This document shows positions 28,702 to 38,391 of a stretch of 64,000 nt of DNA, in pieces. The DNA comes from Jeotgalibaca dankookensis (GTDB lineage Bacteria; Bacillota; Bacilli; Lactobacillales; Aerococcaceae): positions 434,001-498,000 of the forward strand of contig NZ_CP019728.1 of NCBI RefSeq assembly GCF_002005405.1, written 5' to 3'. A program made the translations under genes and the position numbers. Under the pieces are notes generated by a model, which saw only the letters and a list, made by a program, of their open reading frames with translations, ran no database searches and was not told the DNA's origin. Within the stretch, counting starts at the first letter, position 1. Every line of letters starts with the position of its first letter.

Positions 28702-28902
28702 ATGAAAAAGAAAAATAACGAAGCAGGTTTGAAGCGAAAAAAACAGCGAAAAGGAAGCGTCAATACAGGTAAAACGATTGAAACAGGACAGCGCCTTTTA
28801 GAAAAAGAACAAGGAAGAAAGCTAGATACCTTTTATAATTGGGCTATTATCACCGTTATAATCGCTATTGTTTTGGTATTTGTATTGGCTTTTGTAATTT
28901 AG
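28702..28902 (+). CDS. Small single-pass membrane protein of unknown function
   Basis: 66 residues: a very basic, hydrophilic head (about residues 1-42, many Lys/Arg) and one C-terminal hydrophobic helix (AIITVIIAIVLVFVLAFVI). It begins 6 bases after nudF and ends 19 bases before mtnN, so it is cotranscribed with both. I do not recognise the family. The pattern suggests a tail-anchored, inner-leaflet protein. Codon use resembles its neighbours. Confidence 0.75.
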   Translation: MKKKNNEAGLKRKKQRKGSVNTGKTIETGQRLLEKEQGRKLDTFYNWAIITVIIAIVLVFVLAFVI

Positions 28903-28921
28903 TAAGGGAAGAGGAAGTTAG

Positions 28922-29611
28922 ATGATTGGTATTATTGGAGCAATGGAAGAAGAAACGCGGGTTTTATTAGCACAAATGGAAAATCAAAAAAAAGAAAAGA
29001 TTCATCATTTATCTTATATAAGTGGTGAAATAGCGGGGAAACCTGTCGTCCTGACGCAATCAGGTATCGGCAAAGTAAATTCAGCTTTAGCAACAGCTTT
29101 TATGATTGATTGTTACCAACCGGAGCTCGTTATTAATACCGGGTCTGCTGGGGGCTTACAACCGGGCTTAAAAGTTGGAGATGTTTTAGTAGCTGATGAA
29201 CTAAGTTACCATGATGTTGATGCAACCGCCTTTGGCTACGCTAAGGGTCAGGTGCCGCAAATGCCAGTTAGCTATCAAAGTGACAGCCTGGCAGTGAAAA
29301 CGTTTATGGCAGCTGCGGAATTGCTCGGTCTAAGTCCTCACAAAGGTTTAATCGTATCCAGTGATTCGTTTGTGGCAAGTAAAAGAGAAGTTGAACGAAT
29401 TCTTAAAGAGTTTCCCCAAGCAGGTGCAACTGAAATGGAAGGTGCTTCAATTGCGCAAGCGGCTTATTTACTAGAAGTTCCCTTTGTTGTTATTCGCTCT
29501 ATTTCAGATAGTGCTGATGAAGAAGCATCTATCTCTTTTGATGAATTTATTATTAAGGCTGGTAAAAAATCAGCAGAATTAGTAATCAGTTTTATCAAAA
29601 ATTACAAATAA
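28922..29611 (+). CDS. mtnN: 5'-methylthioadenosine/S-adenosylhomocysteine nucleosidase
   Basis: MtnN (Pfs) cleaves adenine from MTA and SAH, serving methionine salvage and detoxifying SAH; its S-ribosylhomocysteine product feeds LuxS. Family motifs include IGAMEEE at the start, GIGKVNSA, NTGSAGGL, the substrate Glu segment TEMEGASIAQ and SISDSADEEA with the catalytic Asp. Its 229 residues are typical. GGAAGAGGAAG precedes the ATG. Confidence 0.97.
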   Translation: MIGIIGAMEEETRVLLAQMENQKKEKIHHLSYISGEIAGKPVVLTQSGIGKVNSALATAFMIDCYQPELVINTGSAGGLQPGLKVGDVLVADELSYHDVDATAFGYAKGQVPQMPVSYQSDSLAVKTFMAAAELLGLSPHKGLIVSSDSFVASKREVERILKEFPQAGATEMEGASIAQAAYLLEVPFVVIRSISDSADEEASISFDEFIIKAGKKSAELVISFIKNYK

Positions 29612-29614
29612 TAA

Positions 29615-29648
29615 GAGCTTCGGGGATTTAGTTTCCCGAAGCTTTTTT
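29615..29648 (+). terminator. Terminator after mtnN
   Basis: Nine-bp stem AGCTTCGGG/CCCGAAGCT, loop of about 10, then a run of T. Confidence 0.9.
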
Positions 29649-29654
29649 AAATAC

Positions 29655-29682
29655 GAAAAAAGCAGAACCCGAAGGTTCTGCT
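29655..29682 (-). terminator. Terminator after rpsD
   Basis: AGCAGAACC (29661-29669) pairs with GGTTCTGCT (29674-29682); the A-run at 29655-29660 is the T-run on the minus strand. Confidence 0.92.
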
Positions 29683-29693
29683 TGAGATACTTA

Positions 29694-30305
29694 TTAGCCT
29701 AATTTGTTGTAGTATTCAACGATGAATGACTCATCTACATCAGCAGTCAGTTCGTCACGAACTGGCAAGCGATTTAGAGAACCTTCAAGTTTTTCAGCAT
29801 CAAAAGTAATGAAGTCTGGACGACCAAACAATGATTCAACTGCACTGCGGATAATAACTAAATCTTTAGATTTATCGCGAACAGAAATTGTTTGTCCAAC
29901 TGAGACTTGGTAAGATGGAATATCAACACGTTTGCCGTCAACTTTGATATGACCGTGGTTTACCAATTGACGTGCTTGACGACGTGTAGTAGCTAAACCC
30001 AGACGGTAAACAACGTTGTCTAAACGACGTTCTAGAAGGATCATAAAGTTTTCACCTTGTTTACCTTCTTTGATTTTACCTGCTTTATTGAATGTTGTAA
30101 CGAATTGACGTTCGTTTAAACCATACATCAAGCGTAGTTTTTGTTTTTCTTGTAGTTGTAGACCATATTCAGACATTTTTCTGCGGCTGTTTGGGCCGTG
30201 TTGTCCTGGAGCATATGGACGACGTTCAATTTCTTTCCCAGTACCTGTTAAAGAAATTCCTAAACGACGTGATTTTTTCCAACTTGGACCTGTATAACGT
30301 GACAT
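29694..30305 (-). CDS. rpsD: 30S ribosomal protein S4
   Basis: S4 (203 residues) nucleates 30S assembly by binding 16S rRNA. The start [19 protein letters not shown] is typical, and the S4 fold starts near [20 protein letters not shown]. No N-terminal cysteines, so it is the zinc-free form. It stands alone on the minus strand, as in most Firmicutes, with its own promoter and long leader. GGAGGAA precedes the ATG. Confidence 0.98.
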   Translation of the reverse strand: MSRYTGPSWKKSRRLGISLTGTGKEIERRPYAPGQHGPNSRRKMSEYGLQLQEKQKLRLMYGLNERQFVTTFNKAGKIKEGKQGENFMILLERRLDNVVYRLGLATTRRQARQLVNHGHIKVDGKRVDIPSYQVSVGQTISVRDKSKDLVIIRSAVESLFGRPDFITFDAEKLEGSLNRLPVRDELTADVDESFIVEYYNKLG

Positions 30306-30479
30306 AATTTTATTCCTCCAATAATAGTTTTGGAGTAAAATAATAATGAAAATAGAATAGGTACGTGCATTTCATCCTTCAATCTTCACCTTATGCAGCC
30401 GACAGGGTACACAATTGAACCTCGAAAGGCGATAAAATGTTGACGCGGAAACTCTATTTTCGCTGCATTATTTTACACA
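30306..30479 (-). promoter_or_regulatory. Probable S4-binding autoregulatory leader of rpsD
   Basis: The rpsD mRNA leader is about 174 bases. On the minus strand it contains GTGTACCCTGTCGGCTGCAT (complement of 30393-30412). Its GCTGCAT (30393-30399) is complementary to ATGCAGC near the transcript start (30462-30468), allowing a long-range helix. Firmicutes rpsD is repressed by S4 binding such a leader; the match here is by position and partial sequence memory. Confidence 0.65.
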
Positions 30480-30485
30480 TTCACC

Positions 30486-30514
30486 ATCATACCATCATTC
30501 AATACTTTTTGCAA
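30486..30514 (-). promoter_or_regulatory. Promoter of rpsD
   Basis: On the minus strand TTGCAA (30514-30509), 17-base spacer, TATGAT (30491-30486). Confidence 0.85.
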
Positions 30515-30657
30515 ATCGTTATCTAAAAAGAAACACGCTTATTCCTTTAGCGGTCACTTTTTTTATAAAAAAAACTATGCTATACTAAACGATGACACTA
30601 TGGTCGTTTTGTTAAAGTGAAGTCATAACAAAAATAGACTAGATGGAGGATTCTTAA

Positions 30658-32373
30658 ATGGACTTATTTTACTGGTTAGCAGGAATATTAGTAGTCGCTT
30701 TAGTTGGCTATGCTATTGTCTACTATCTAAATCGCAAACAAGCAAATCGTATCAAAGAAACACAGAAAAAAAAGCATAAGATGATGACAATTCCCGTTGC
30801 GGATAATCTATATACTTTAAAGAACCTTAATTTAACGGGACAGACAAGACGTACTTACGAAAGTTGGCAGGCAACTTGGCAGACAATCACACGTTTTCAA
30901 TATCCTGAAATTGAAGCCACACTTAGTAAAGCAGAAGACAATATTCAACAATTTAAATTTATAAAAGCAAAACAAGCCATTGACCATACGAACAAGCTAA
31001 TTGAAGAGACGGAAACAAGTGTTTTAAAAGTTAATCGCGCACTTGAAGAACTTCTAGAAAGCGCTCAAGAAAATCGCAAAGAGCTGGAAGAAAGCAAAGA
31101 ACGTTATAATAAAATACGCAAGCAACTACTCGCACATAGTTTTACATTTGGGCCTGCTGTTGAAACACTCGAGAAGAACTTAAACTATATGGAACTCGAT
31201 TTCACCAAGTTTAATTCTTTAACAAACGAAGGCGATCATATGGAAGCAAAAGAAATTCTTGATCGTATCAATGAAGATTTAACAGTTCTTGAGGAAGTTG
31301 TGACCGAAATACCAGAATTAAACAATCAAATTAACGAAGAGTATCAAGAGCAACTCGAAGACTTACGTGATGGCTATGATCGTTTAATTGCCGATAAATA
31401 TGTTTTTGATCATGTGAATGTTCCAGAAAAATTTAATGAAATTGAAATGGTTCTTAAAGAAGCAAAAAAAGCACTAGCTCAAGCTGATGTAAGTGGTGCA
31501 CGGAAAAAAATGGATAAAACGGAACAAATTATTGATGAAACTTATACAGTTATGGAGAATGAGATGGAGGCCAAAGAGTTTGTTGATCGCCATCAAGCGA
31601 ACCTTTCTCGTAAAATGGATCATGTCATGCAAAGTAACCGCTATGTGCTACTTGAAATCGATCGTGTTTCTCAAAACTTCTTCTTAAACAACAATGAATT
31701 AAGTCGTGCGCAAGAGTATGAAGAACAGTTACTTGCAGAAAATGAAGTGCTCCGATACCATGATAAAATGGTGAGTGAACATCAAATCTCATATACCGCA
31801 ACAAAAGCTTATTATGAAAAAGTTTCTCAAAAATTAGCACAAATTGATAAAGAACAATCCGATTTTGTCTCTAAGCTAAGTAATTTACGTAATCGTGAAA
31901 AACAAGCAAAAAGTGCTGTCGATACTTTTGAAATGAATATGCGCAACATGAAACGGACTTTAGAAAAGCAGCATTTACCAGGACTTTCTCCTATGTACTT
32001 AGATTTATTCTTTTCAGTCTCTAACCGTATTGAAGAGTTGTCCTCTAAATTAAATCGATTAAAAATCGATATCGAGGAAATTGAAAAATTAACAACAATG
32101 TGTAAAGAAGACATCGAAATGCTAGAAAAACGAACGGAAGAAATATTGGATTACGCAAATATGACTGAATACTTAATTCAATATGCAAATCGTTATCGCC
32201 AAGAATATCCCGATATAGAGCGTGCAACAAGCGAAGCCATGCAACTCTTCCAAGTCTCGTATGATTATGAAGGTGCCATGTCAATTATGAAGCAAGCGTT
32301 AGATAAAATTGAATCAGGCGCATTTGAGAAGGTAGAAAAAAGTTATCGTGAAGACAAAAAGCGTCAGTCCTAA
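30658..32373 (+). CDS. ezrA: Septation ring formation regulator EzrA
   Basis: EzrA is a membrane-anchored, spectrin-like protein that limits and positions FtsZ rings. An N-terminal membrane helix (residues 4-24) is followed by about 545 residues of almost continuous coiled coil. Its 571 residues match the family. ATGGAGGATT precedes the ATG. It lies outside the main division cluster but acts with FtsZ, SepF and DivIVA encoded there. A weak TATACT -10-like box lies near 30579. Confidence 0.95.
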   Translation: MDLFYWLAGILVVALVGYAIVYYLNRKQANRIKETQKKKHKMMTIPVADNLYTLKNLNLTGQTRRTYESWQATWQTITRFQYPEIEATLSKAEDNIQQFKFIKAKQAIDHTNKLIEETETSVLKVNRALEELLESAQENRKELEESKERYNKIRKQLLAHSFTFGPAVETLEKNLNYMELDFTKFNSLTNEGDHMEAKEILDRINEDLTVLEEVVTEIPELNNQINEEYQEQLEDLRDGYDRLIADKYVFDHVNVPEKFNEIEMVLKEAKKALAQADVSGARKKMDKTEQIIDETYTVMENEMEAKEFVDRHQANLSRKMDHVMQSNRYVLLEIDRVSQNFFLNNNELSRAQEYEEQLLAENEVLRYHDKMVSEHQISYTATKAYYEKVSQKLAQIDKEQSDFVSKLSNLRNREKQAKSAVDTFEMNMRNMKRTLEKQHLPGLSPMYLDLFFSVSNRIEELSSKLNRLKIDIEEIEKLTTMCKEDIEMLEKRTEEILDYANMTEYLIQYANRYRQEYPDIERATSEAMQLFQVSYDYEGAMSIMKQALDKIESGAFEKVEKSYREDKKRQS

Positions 32374-32402
32374 AATATACGGGACCTCTATATAAAACAA
32401 GT

Positions 32403-32436
32403 AAAGCTGAGACATAGCGTTTTATGTCTCAGCTTT
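32403..32436. terminator. Hairpin after ezrA
   Basis: Perfect 14-bp inverted repeat AAAGCTGAGACATA/TATGTCTCAGCTTT. Only three Ts follow it on the + strand, so it may be a weak terminator or a processing signal. Confidence 0.6.
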
Positions 32437-32466
32437 CGCTATGTAAAAAACAGAAAGGATTAAGCG

Positions 32467-33606
32467 ATGATTTATTTTGATAATAGTGCAACAACAAAAA
32501 TATTTCCAGAAGCATTAGAAACGTACTTTAAAGTCAGTGAGGAAGTCTTTGGAAACCCTTCTTCTTTGCATCAAGAAGGTGTCTATGCGGACCAGCTCCT
32601 TCAACAGGCACGCCAACAAGTAGCACGTCTGCTAGAGGTTTCCCCGCAGGAAATATACTTTACGAGTGGGGGAACCGAGGGTGATAATTGGGTGATTAAA
32701 GGAACTGCTATGGAAAAATACCCACATGGTAAACATATTATCACTTCTGCGGTTGAACATCCTGCAGTTTCAAAATCTATGAAGCAACTGGAAAAGCTAG
32801 GGTTTGAAATAACTTATCTCCCGGTAAATGAACGTGGTGTCATTTCAACTGCGGATTTAGAGCACGCTATTCGCACCGATACCATCCTCGTATCCTTAAT
32901 AGCCGTTAATAATGAAGTAGGTGCCGTTCAACCACTTAAAGAAGTAGGCGATATTCTAGAGCACTACCCACGAATTCATTACCATGTGGATGCTGTCCAA
33001 GCAGTTACTGAACAGAGAGCAGTCATTACCCATTCGCGTATTGACTTTTTAGTCCTATCTGCGCACAAATTTAATGGTCCAAAAGGAGTAGGAATTGTTT
33101 ATAAGAAAGCAGGCCGACGTTTAGCGCCATTGTTAAGTGGTGGTGGACAAGAGTCGGGCGAAAGAAGCTCTACTGAGAACTTGCCAGGTATAGCAGCGAC
33201 CGCTCGTGCTCTTCGAATTACAATTGAAGATAATCTGGAAACCCGTCAACATGAAAAGAAATTGCGTGATTTACTTATGAAGTTTTTAAAATCATTTGCA
33301 GATGTCCGATTATTTAGTGGTGTAGAAGGGGCCGCACATATCATTTGCTTTGCGATGCGCGATGTCCGAGGGGAAGTTATGGTTCATGCGTTTGAAGATG
33401 CAGGAGTCATCCTTTCAACGACAAGTGCTTGTGCAAGTAAAAAAAGTGATACACCGGCTACGTTACAGGCTATGGGAGTTTGTGATAGTTGGTCGCGTTG
33501 CGCCGTACGCATCAGTTTGTCAAAAGACAATACGGTCGAAGAAGTCGAGGACTTTAAAAAAATATTTGATCAGTTACATAGAAAATTTAAAAAAATACAA
33601 AAGTAA
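32467..33606 (+). CDS. Cysteine desulfurase paired with ThiI
   Basis: A PLP enzyme (379 residues) that strips sulfur from cysteine. The PLP lysine is in SAHKFNGPKGVG, the active-site Cys322 in TSACASK, and the start IYFDNSATTKIFPEA is typical. The thiI gene begins 13 bases later. In B. subtilis the neighbouring desulfurase NifZ supplies ThiI for 4-thiouridine; the same dedicated pairing is inferred here. A second desulfurase at 56802 serves mnmA. AGAAAGGATT precedes the ATG. Confidence 0.93.
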   Translation: MIYFDNSATTKIFPEALETYFKVSEEVFGNPSSLHQEGVYADQLLQQARQQVARLLEVSPQEIYFTSGGTEGDNWVIKGTAMEKYPHGKHIITSAVEHPAVSKSMKQLEKLGFEITYLPVNERGVISTADLEHAIRTDTILVSLIAVNNEVGAVQPLKEVGDILEHYPRIHYHVDAVQAVTEQRAVITHSRIDFLVLSAHKFNGPKGVGIVYKKAGRRLAPLLSGGGQESGERSSTENLPGIAATARALRITIEDNLETRQHEKKLRDLLMKFLKSFADVRLFSGVEGAAHIICFAMRDVRGEVMVHAFEDAGVILSTTSACASKKSDTPATLQAMGVCDSWSRCAVRISLSKDNTVEEVEDFKKIFDQLHRKFKKIQK

Positions 33607-33619
33607 GAAGGAATGACAA

Positions 33620-34831
33620 ATGGAGACACGTATCCAAATTCGTTTTGGAGAATTATCAACGAAAGGTAAAAATAAAAAGAGGTTTGTCCAACAATTAACT
33701 AGAAATATACGACAAGCGACATTCGCTTTTCCTCAAATTGAAGTGAAGCCAACACATGACTTTATATTTCTTAATTTAAATGGAGAAGATGAAGCAGCTG
33801 TAATCGAACGCTTAAAAGACATATTTGGGATAGCTAATTTTTCACCTGTTTATGTCTTACCACGTGACTACGAAAGGGCACAAACTTTTATTGTCGAAGC
33901 ATTAGGTAAAAAAGCCAAAGCAGGGACCACCTTTAAAGTGGACACCCGTCGATCTGACCATACCTATGAACATGACACTGCTTGGATAAATTCAAAATTG
34001 GGAGCAGCTATATTAGACGCATATCCGGACCTGCGGGTTAAAATGAAAAATCCTGAGATACGAATTCGTTTTGATGTAAAAGAAGATTATTTTTTAGTGA
34101 GTACAGAAACTTATTCTGGAGCTGGCGGATTACCAGTAGGATCAAATGGTCGCGGTATGCTGATGCTTTCTGGAGGTATTGACTCTCCTGTTGCAGGCTA
34201 TTTGGCGATGAAACGCGGCGTTCAAATTGAAGCCTTGCATTTTCACAGCCCCCCTTATACCAGTCCTCAAGCTTTGAAAAAAGCACAAGATTTAACGACA
34301 AAATTAACACGATTTGGCGGAGAAATCTCTTTTATTGAAGTTCCTTTTACTGAAATACAAGAAGAAATAAAAGCTAAAATACCCGATGAATATGCCATGA
34401 CGATTACAAGACGTATGATGTTGCGAATAACGGATAAGGTGCGTGCAAAAAAGAAGCATACTGTTATTTTTAATGGCGAAAGTTTAGGACAAGTTGCTTC
34501 TCAAACCTTAGACAGTATGGCGGTTATTAACGAAGTAACTTGCACGCCGATTATCCGGCCCCTCGCAACTATGGATAAAAATGAAATCATTGCGTTAGCT
34601 AAAAGAATTGATACCTTCGACTTATCAATTCAACCCTTTGAAGATTGTTGTACGTTATTTGCGCCACGTGCCCCCAAAACACGTCCGCATTTCGATAAAA
34701 TTCATCGCTTTGAGCAGCTGTTAGATATTTCCGGATTGGTTGAGCGGAGTGTGGGTGGCATGATTGTGACTAAAATGAATGAGCAATTGTCTTCAAGCGA
34801 AAAAGGCCGAGACTATTCTGCCTTACTATAA
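33620..34831 (+). CDS. thiI: tRNA 4-thiouridine synthase ThiI
   Basis: ThiI thiolates U8 of tRNA and contributes to thiazole synthesis in some bacteria. An N-terminal ferredoxin-like/THUMP region (residues 1-165) precedes the PP-loop ATPase motif SGGIDS at 184-189. The adjacent cysteines in FEDCCTLFAP are conserved. It stops at 403 residues, without the C-terminal rhodanese domain found in E. coli, as in other Firmicutes. Sulfur is therefore likely delivered directly by the desulfurase encoded upstream. Confidence 0.96.
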   Translation: METRIQIRFGELSTKGKNKKRFVQQLTRNIRQATFAFPQIEVKPTHDFIFLNLNGEDEAAVIERLKDIFGIANFSPVYVLPRDYERAQTFIVEALGKKAKAGTTFKVDTRRSDHTYEHDTAWINSKLGAAILDAYPDLRVKMKNPEIRIRFDVKEDYFLVSTETYSGAGGLPVGSNGRGMLMLSGGIDSPVAGYLAMKRGVQIEALHFHSPPYTSPQALKKAQDLTTKLTRFGGEISFIEVPFTEIQEEIKAKIPDEYAMTITRRMMLRITDKVRAKKKHTVIFNGESLGQVASQTLDSMAVINEVTCTPIIRPLATMDKNEIIALAKRIDTFDLSIQPFEDCCTLFAPRAPKTRPHFDKIHRFEQLLDISGLVERSVGGMIVTKMNEQLSSSEKGRDYSALL

Positions 34832-34844
34832 GAAGTGTTATTTC

Positions 34845-34872
34845 TTACAATTGTACCTTTTATTGGTATAAT
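34845..34872 (+). promoter_or_regulatory. Promoter of tpx
   Basis: TTACAA (34845-34850), 16-base spacer, TATAAT (34867-34872), 29 bases before tpx. Confidence 0.7.
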
Positions 34873-34901
34873 AGAATTAAATCATTTAAGGAGGAATAAT
34901 T

Positions 34902-35393
34902 ATGGAAATTACACGTAAAGGTCAAGCAATTCCACTAGAAGGTACCGTACCAACAGTAGGGGAAGCTATTCCCTCATTTTCATTAACAACTATCAAAGGT
35001 GAAACGGTGAGTAATGAGACCTTAAAAGGTCAATTAGCAATATTGAGCGTTTTCCCTGACATCAATACAAGTGTATGCGACCAACAAACACGCACCTTTA
35101 ATGAAAAGGCTGCTAATATTGATAATATCCAACTTATTTCAGTTTCTAGAAACACCAAGGAAGAATTGAACAACTGGTGCGCAGCACAAGGTTTAGACAT
35201 GGAAATGTGGATTGACGATAAGGGTGAGTTTGGCCAAGCATTTGGAATTAATATGCCAAGTTTAGATAAACTAGCGCGTAGCGTTTTTGTGATTACAGCA
35301 GATGGGCTATTAGCTTACAAAGAAATTGTTCCAGAAATGGTTGAGGAACCAAACTACGATGCAGCAATAGGTGCGGCAAAAGATTTACTTTAA
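34902..35393 (+). CDS. tpx: Thiol peroxidase Tpx
   Basis: An atypical 2-Cys peroxiredoxin (163 residues) reducing hydroperoxides with thioredoxin electrons. The peroxidatic Cys59 is in TSVCDQQTR and the resolving Cys93 in NNWCAAQG, the spacing typical of Tpx. GGAGGAATAAT precedes the ATG. It has its own promoter and is followed by the valS leader. Confidence 0.96.
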   Translation: MEITRKGQAIPLEGTVPTVGEAIPSFSLTTIKGETVSNETLKGQLAILSVFPDINTSVCDQQTRTFNEKAANIDNIQLISVSRNTKEELNNWCAAQGLDMEMWIDDKGEFGQAFGINMPSLDKLARSVFVITADGLLAYKEIVPEMVEEPNYDAAIGAAKDLL

Positions 35394-35463
35394 AAATGAT
35401 TCATTTGATGATAGACTATCTAAGTAAAGATGCGATTGGACTAGGAAAAGTAATTTCGTAAAC

Positions 35464-35668
35464 GTTACACAGAGAAAAAAGTGAATGGTGAGAGCTTTTT
35501 TAACGAACGCGATGAAAGTAGCCTAGGAGCAAGTGAAATGAAGGGGAACTGTGTAATTTTACTCGGAGATACCTCCGTTATCAAATTGAGAGATGGGTAG
35601 AGTATGCCCATAAGTTTAGGTGGTACCGCGAGTTAATCGTCCTGCATAGTTGCAGGGCGTTTTTTTTA
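35464..35668 (+). promoter_or_regulatory. T-box leader of valS
   Basis: T-box core AGGTGGTACCGCG at 35618-35630 is followed by a terminator (CGTCCTGCA at 35638-35646 with TGCAGGGCG at 35651-35659, then eight T). GTTACACAG (35464-35472) pairs with CTGTGTAAT (35549-35557) at the base of stem I. I could not place the Val specifier with confidence. No clear promoter is seen; some transcription may come from tpx. Confidence 0.92.
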
Positions 35669-35689
35669 TTTAAATATGAAAGGATGAAA

Positions 35690-38338
35690 ATGATGACAGT
35701 AGAAGAAAGTATGTCAACCAAATATCAACCCTTAGAAGTTGAAAAAGGTAAATATCAAGAGTGGGTTCACAATAAATTGTTCCGTCCAAATGGAAATATG
35801 GAGGCAAAACCTTACTCCATCGTTATTCCCCCACCAAATGTCACTGGCCGCTTACACTTAGGCCATGCATGGGATGTTACCTTACAAGATATGTTGATTC
35901 GTATGAAACGCATGCAAGGATATGACACCTTATGGTTACCAGGTATGGATCATGCAGGAATTGCAACGCAAGCTAAAGTGGAAGAGAAACTCGCTAAAGA
36001 AGGCATTTCTCGCTATGATTTAGGTCGAGAAGCTTTTGTTAACAAAGTATGGGAATGGAAAGAGGACTATGCCAGTGTTATCCGTGACCAATGGGAAAAA
36101 ATGGGTATTTCTGTTGATTATGACCGTGAGCGTTTTACCTTAGACCAAGGGTTATCTGAATCGGTTCGAAAAGTCTTCGTCAAACTTTATGAAAAAGGGC
36201 TCATTTACCGTGGCGCTTATATCATTAACTGGGATCCAAAAGCACAAACGGCACTTTCGGATATCGAAGTGATTCATAAAGATGTCAATGGTGCTTTCTA
36301 TCATTTCCGCTACCCTTTAGCGGATGGAACGGGCTATTTAGAATTAGCAACAACGCGTCCTGAGACAATGTTAGGAGATACTGCCGTGGCGGTTCATCCA
36401 GAAGATGAACGTTATAACCAACTAATTGGTAAATCAATTATGCTGCCATTAGTTAACCGCGAAATTCCAATTATAGCAGACGACTATGTTGATCGAGAAT
36501 TTGGAACGGGTGTCGTTAAAATTACCCCGGCTCACGATCCTAATGACTTTGAAATTGGTTTACGCCATGATTTACAACAACTAGTTGTTATGAATAAAGA
36601 TGCAACGATGAATGAATTAGCAGGGAAATACCAAGGTATGGATCGTTTTGTAGCGCGTAAAGCGATTGTAAAAGATATGGAAGAATTAGGACTTTTAGTT
36701 AAAGTTGAAGAAATGGTTCACAGTGTAGGTCATTCGGAGCGAACAGACGTAGTAGTAGAACCACGTATTTCAACCCAATGGTTTGTAAAAATGCAACCAC
36801 TAGCTGAATCGGCGATGGCAAACCAAACGACAGATGATAAAGTTAATTTTTTCCCGGAACGATTTGAAGGAACCTTTATGCGGTGGATGGAAGGCGTCCA
36901 TGATTGGGTTATTTCGCGTCAATTGTGGTGGGGACATCAAATACCAGCTTGGTATCATAAAGAAACAGGAGAAATGTTTGTCGGAATGGAGGGACCAGCG
37001 GATATAGAAAACTGGGAACAAGATCCAGATGTTTTGGATACTTGGTTTAGTTCTGCTCTATGGCCATTTTCAACGATGGGGTGGCCGGATGAAGAATCTG
37101 CTGACTTTAAGCGTTATTTCCCAACCAGTACCTTGGTGACCGGTTATGATATTATTTTCTTCTGGGTCAGTCGGATGATTTTCCAATCACTCGAATTTAC
37201 TGACCAAGCACCATTTGAGAACGTTTTGATTCATGGCTTGATACGTGATGAAGATGGACGTAAAATGAGTAAATCATTAGGAAATGGTATTGATCCAATG
37301 GAAGTCATTGAACAATACGGAGCCGATGCCTTGCGTTGGTTCTTAGCCAATGGTTCGGCGCCAGGGCAAGATGTGCGCTTTAGTTATGAAAAGATGGATG
37401 CATCTTGGAACTTTATTAATAAAATTTGGAATGCCAGTCGCTATGTACTAATGAACTTGGACGGATTAACTTACAATCAGATTGATATCTCAGGGGAGAA
37501 AACACTGGCTGATAAATGGATCCTTTCTAAGTTAAATCGAACCATTGAAAAAGTTACCGAACTCTTTGATAAGTTTGAATTTGGAGAAGCTGGTAAGACA
37601 CTTTATCATTTCATTTGGGATGATTATTGTGATTGGTACATCGAAATGACAAAAGAAGTGCTTCAAGGCGAGGACGAAACAGCCAAACATACAGCTCGTA
37701 GTGTACTAGCTTACGTTTTGGATAATATTTTACGTCTGCTACATCCAATTATGCCTTTTGTAACGGAAGAAATTTGGCAAAATGCACCGCATGAAGGAAC
37801 GTCTATTGTGGTTGCGGATTACCCAACGTTTGATAAAGAATTCATTGATTCTGAATCTGAATCGGCAATGGATAAATTGATTGGATTGATACGTGGTGTT
37901 CGTAACATCCGTAATGAAATGAATACTCCACTATCTAAAAAAGTTCCGATGCAAATAAACGTTCTAGATGAAGAAACGGAAAGAATATTTACACAAAACC
38001 AAGCTTATATTATTCGTTTTTGTAACCCTGAAAGTCTAGAAATAGGTCAGAATATTGAAACCTCAGGTGAAACAGTAACGGCAATTATATCTGGTGGTGA
38101 GGTCCATATGCCTTTAGCTGGTTTAATTAAATTAGAAGATGAAATCACCCGTCTAAGTGGAGAAGCAGCTAAACTTGAAAAAGAAGTTGACCGAGTTGTT
38201 AAAAAACTTTCTAATGATAAGTTTATCAACAAGGCGCCACAAAAAGTTGTTGAAGCAGAACAAATCAAAGAAAAAGATTATCGTGAAAAATTAGCAACTG
38301 TAAAAGAGCGGATTGAAAAATTAAAAGAGCAACTATAA
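35690..38338 (+). CDS. valS: Valyl-tRNA synthetase
   Basis: Class I synthetase of about 882 residues. HIGH-type motif HLGH is at residues 56-59 and KMSKS begins at 525. The editing domain lies between ([16 protein letters not shown]). A C-terminal coiled coil (about the last 70 residues) binds tRNA. I start at the ATG at 35690: the GAAAGGA site abuts the ATG at 35684 but leaves about 6 bases before 35690. The ATG at 35693 is also possible. Confidence 0.97.
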   Translation: MMTVEESMSTKYQPLEVEKGKYQEWVHNKLFRPNGNMEAKPYSIVIPPPNVTGRLHLGHAWDVTLQDMLIRMKRMQGYDTLWLPGMDHAGIATQAKVEEKLAKEGISRYDLGREAFVNKVWEWKEDYASVIRDQWEKMGISVDYDRERFTLDQGLSESVRKVFVKLYEKGLIYRGAYIINWDPKAQTALSDIEVIHKDVNGAFYHFRYPLADGTGYLELATTRPETMLGDTAVAVHPEDERYNQLIGKSIMLPLVNREIPIIADDYVDREFGTGVVKITPAHDPNDFEIGLRHDLQQLVVMNKDATMNELAGKYQGMDRFVARKAIVKDMEELGLLVKVEEMVHSVGHSERTDVVVEPRISTQWFVKMQPLAESAMANQTTDDKVNFFPERFEGTFMRWMEGVHDWVISRQLWWGHQIPAWYHKETGEMFVGMEGPADIENWEQDPDVLDTWFSSALWPFSTMGWPDEESADFKRYFPTSTLVTGYDIIFFWVSRMIFQSLEFTDQAPFENVLIHGLIRDEDGRKMSKSLGNGIDPMEVIEQYGADALRWFLANGSAPGQDVRFSYEKMDASWNFINKIWNASRYVLMNLDGLTYNQIDISGEKTLADKWILSKLNRTIEKVTELFDKFEFGEAGKTLYHFIWDDYCDWYIEMTKEVLQGEDETAKHTARSVLAYVLDNILRLLHPIMPFVTEEIWQNAPHEGTSIVVADYPTFDKEFIDSESESAMDKLIGLIRGVRNIRNEMNTPLSKKVPMQINVLDEETERIFTQNQAYIIRFCNPESLEIGQNIETSGETVTAIISGGEVHMPLAGLIKLEDEITRLSGEAAKLEKEVDRVVKKLSNDKFINKAPQKVVEAEQIKEKDYREKLATVKERIEKLKEQL

Positions 38339-38344
38339 AAAATA

Positions 38345-38374
38345 AGAGATGGCTGAAAAATCAGCCATCTCTTT
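38345..38374 (+). terminator. Terminator after valS
   Basis: Perfect 12-bp stem AGAGATGGCTGA/TCAGCCATCTCT with loop AAAA. The T-run is short. Confidence 0.75.
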
Positions 38375-38391
38375 AGAGTGAAGGTGAAAAG

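Noticed and set aside
35455-35472. GTAAACGTTACAC as a cre site
   Set aside because: It misses two conserved positions of the consensus, and the bases pair in stem I of the valS T-box.
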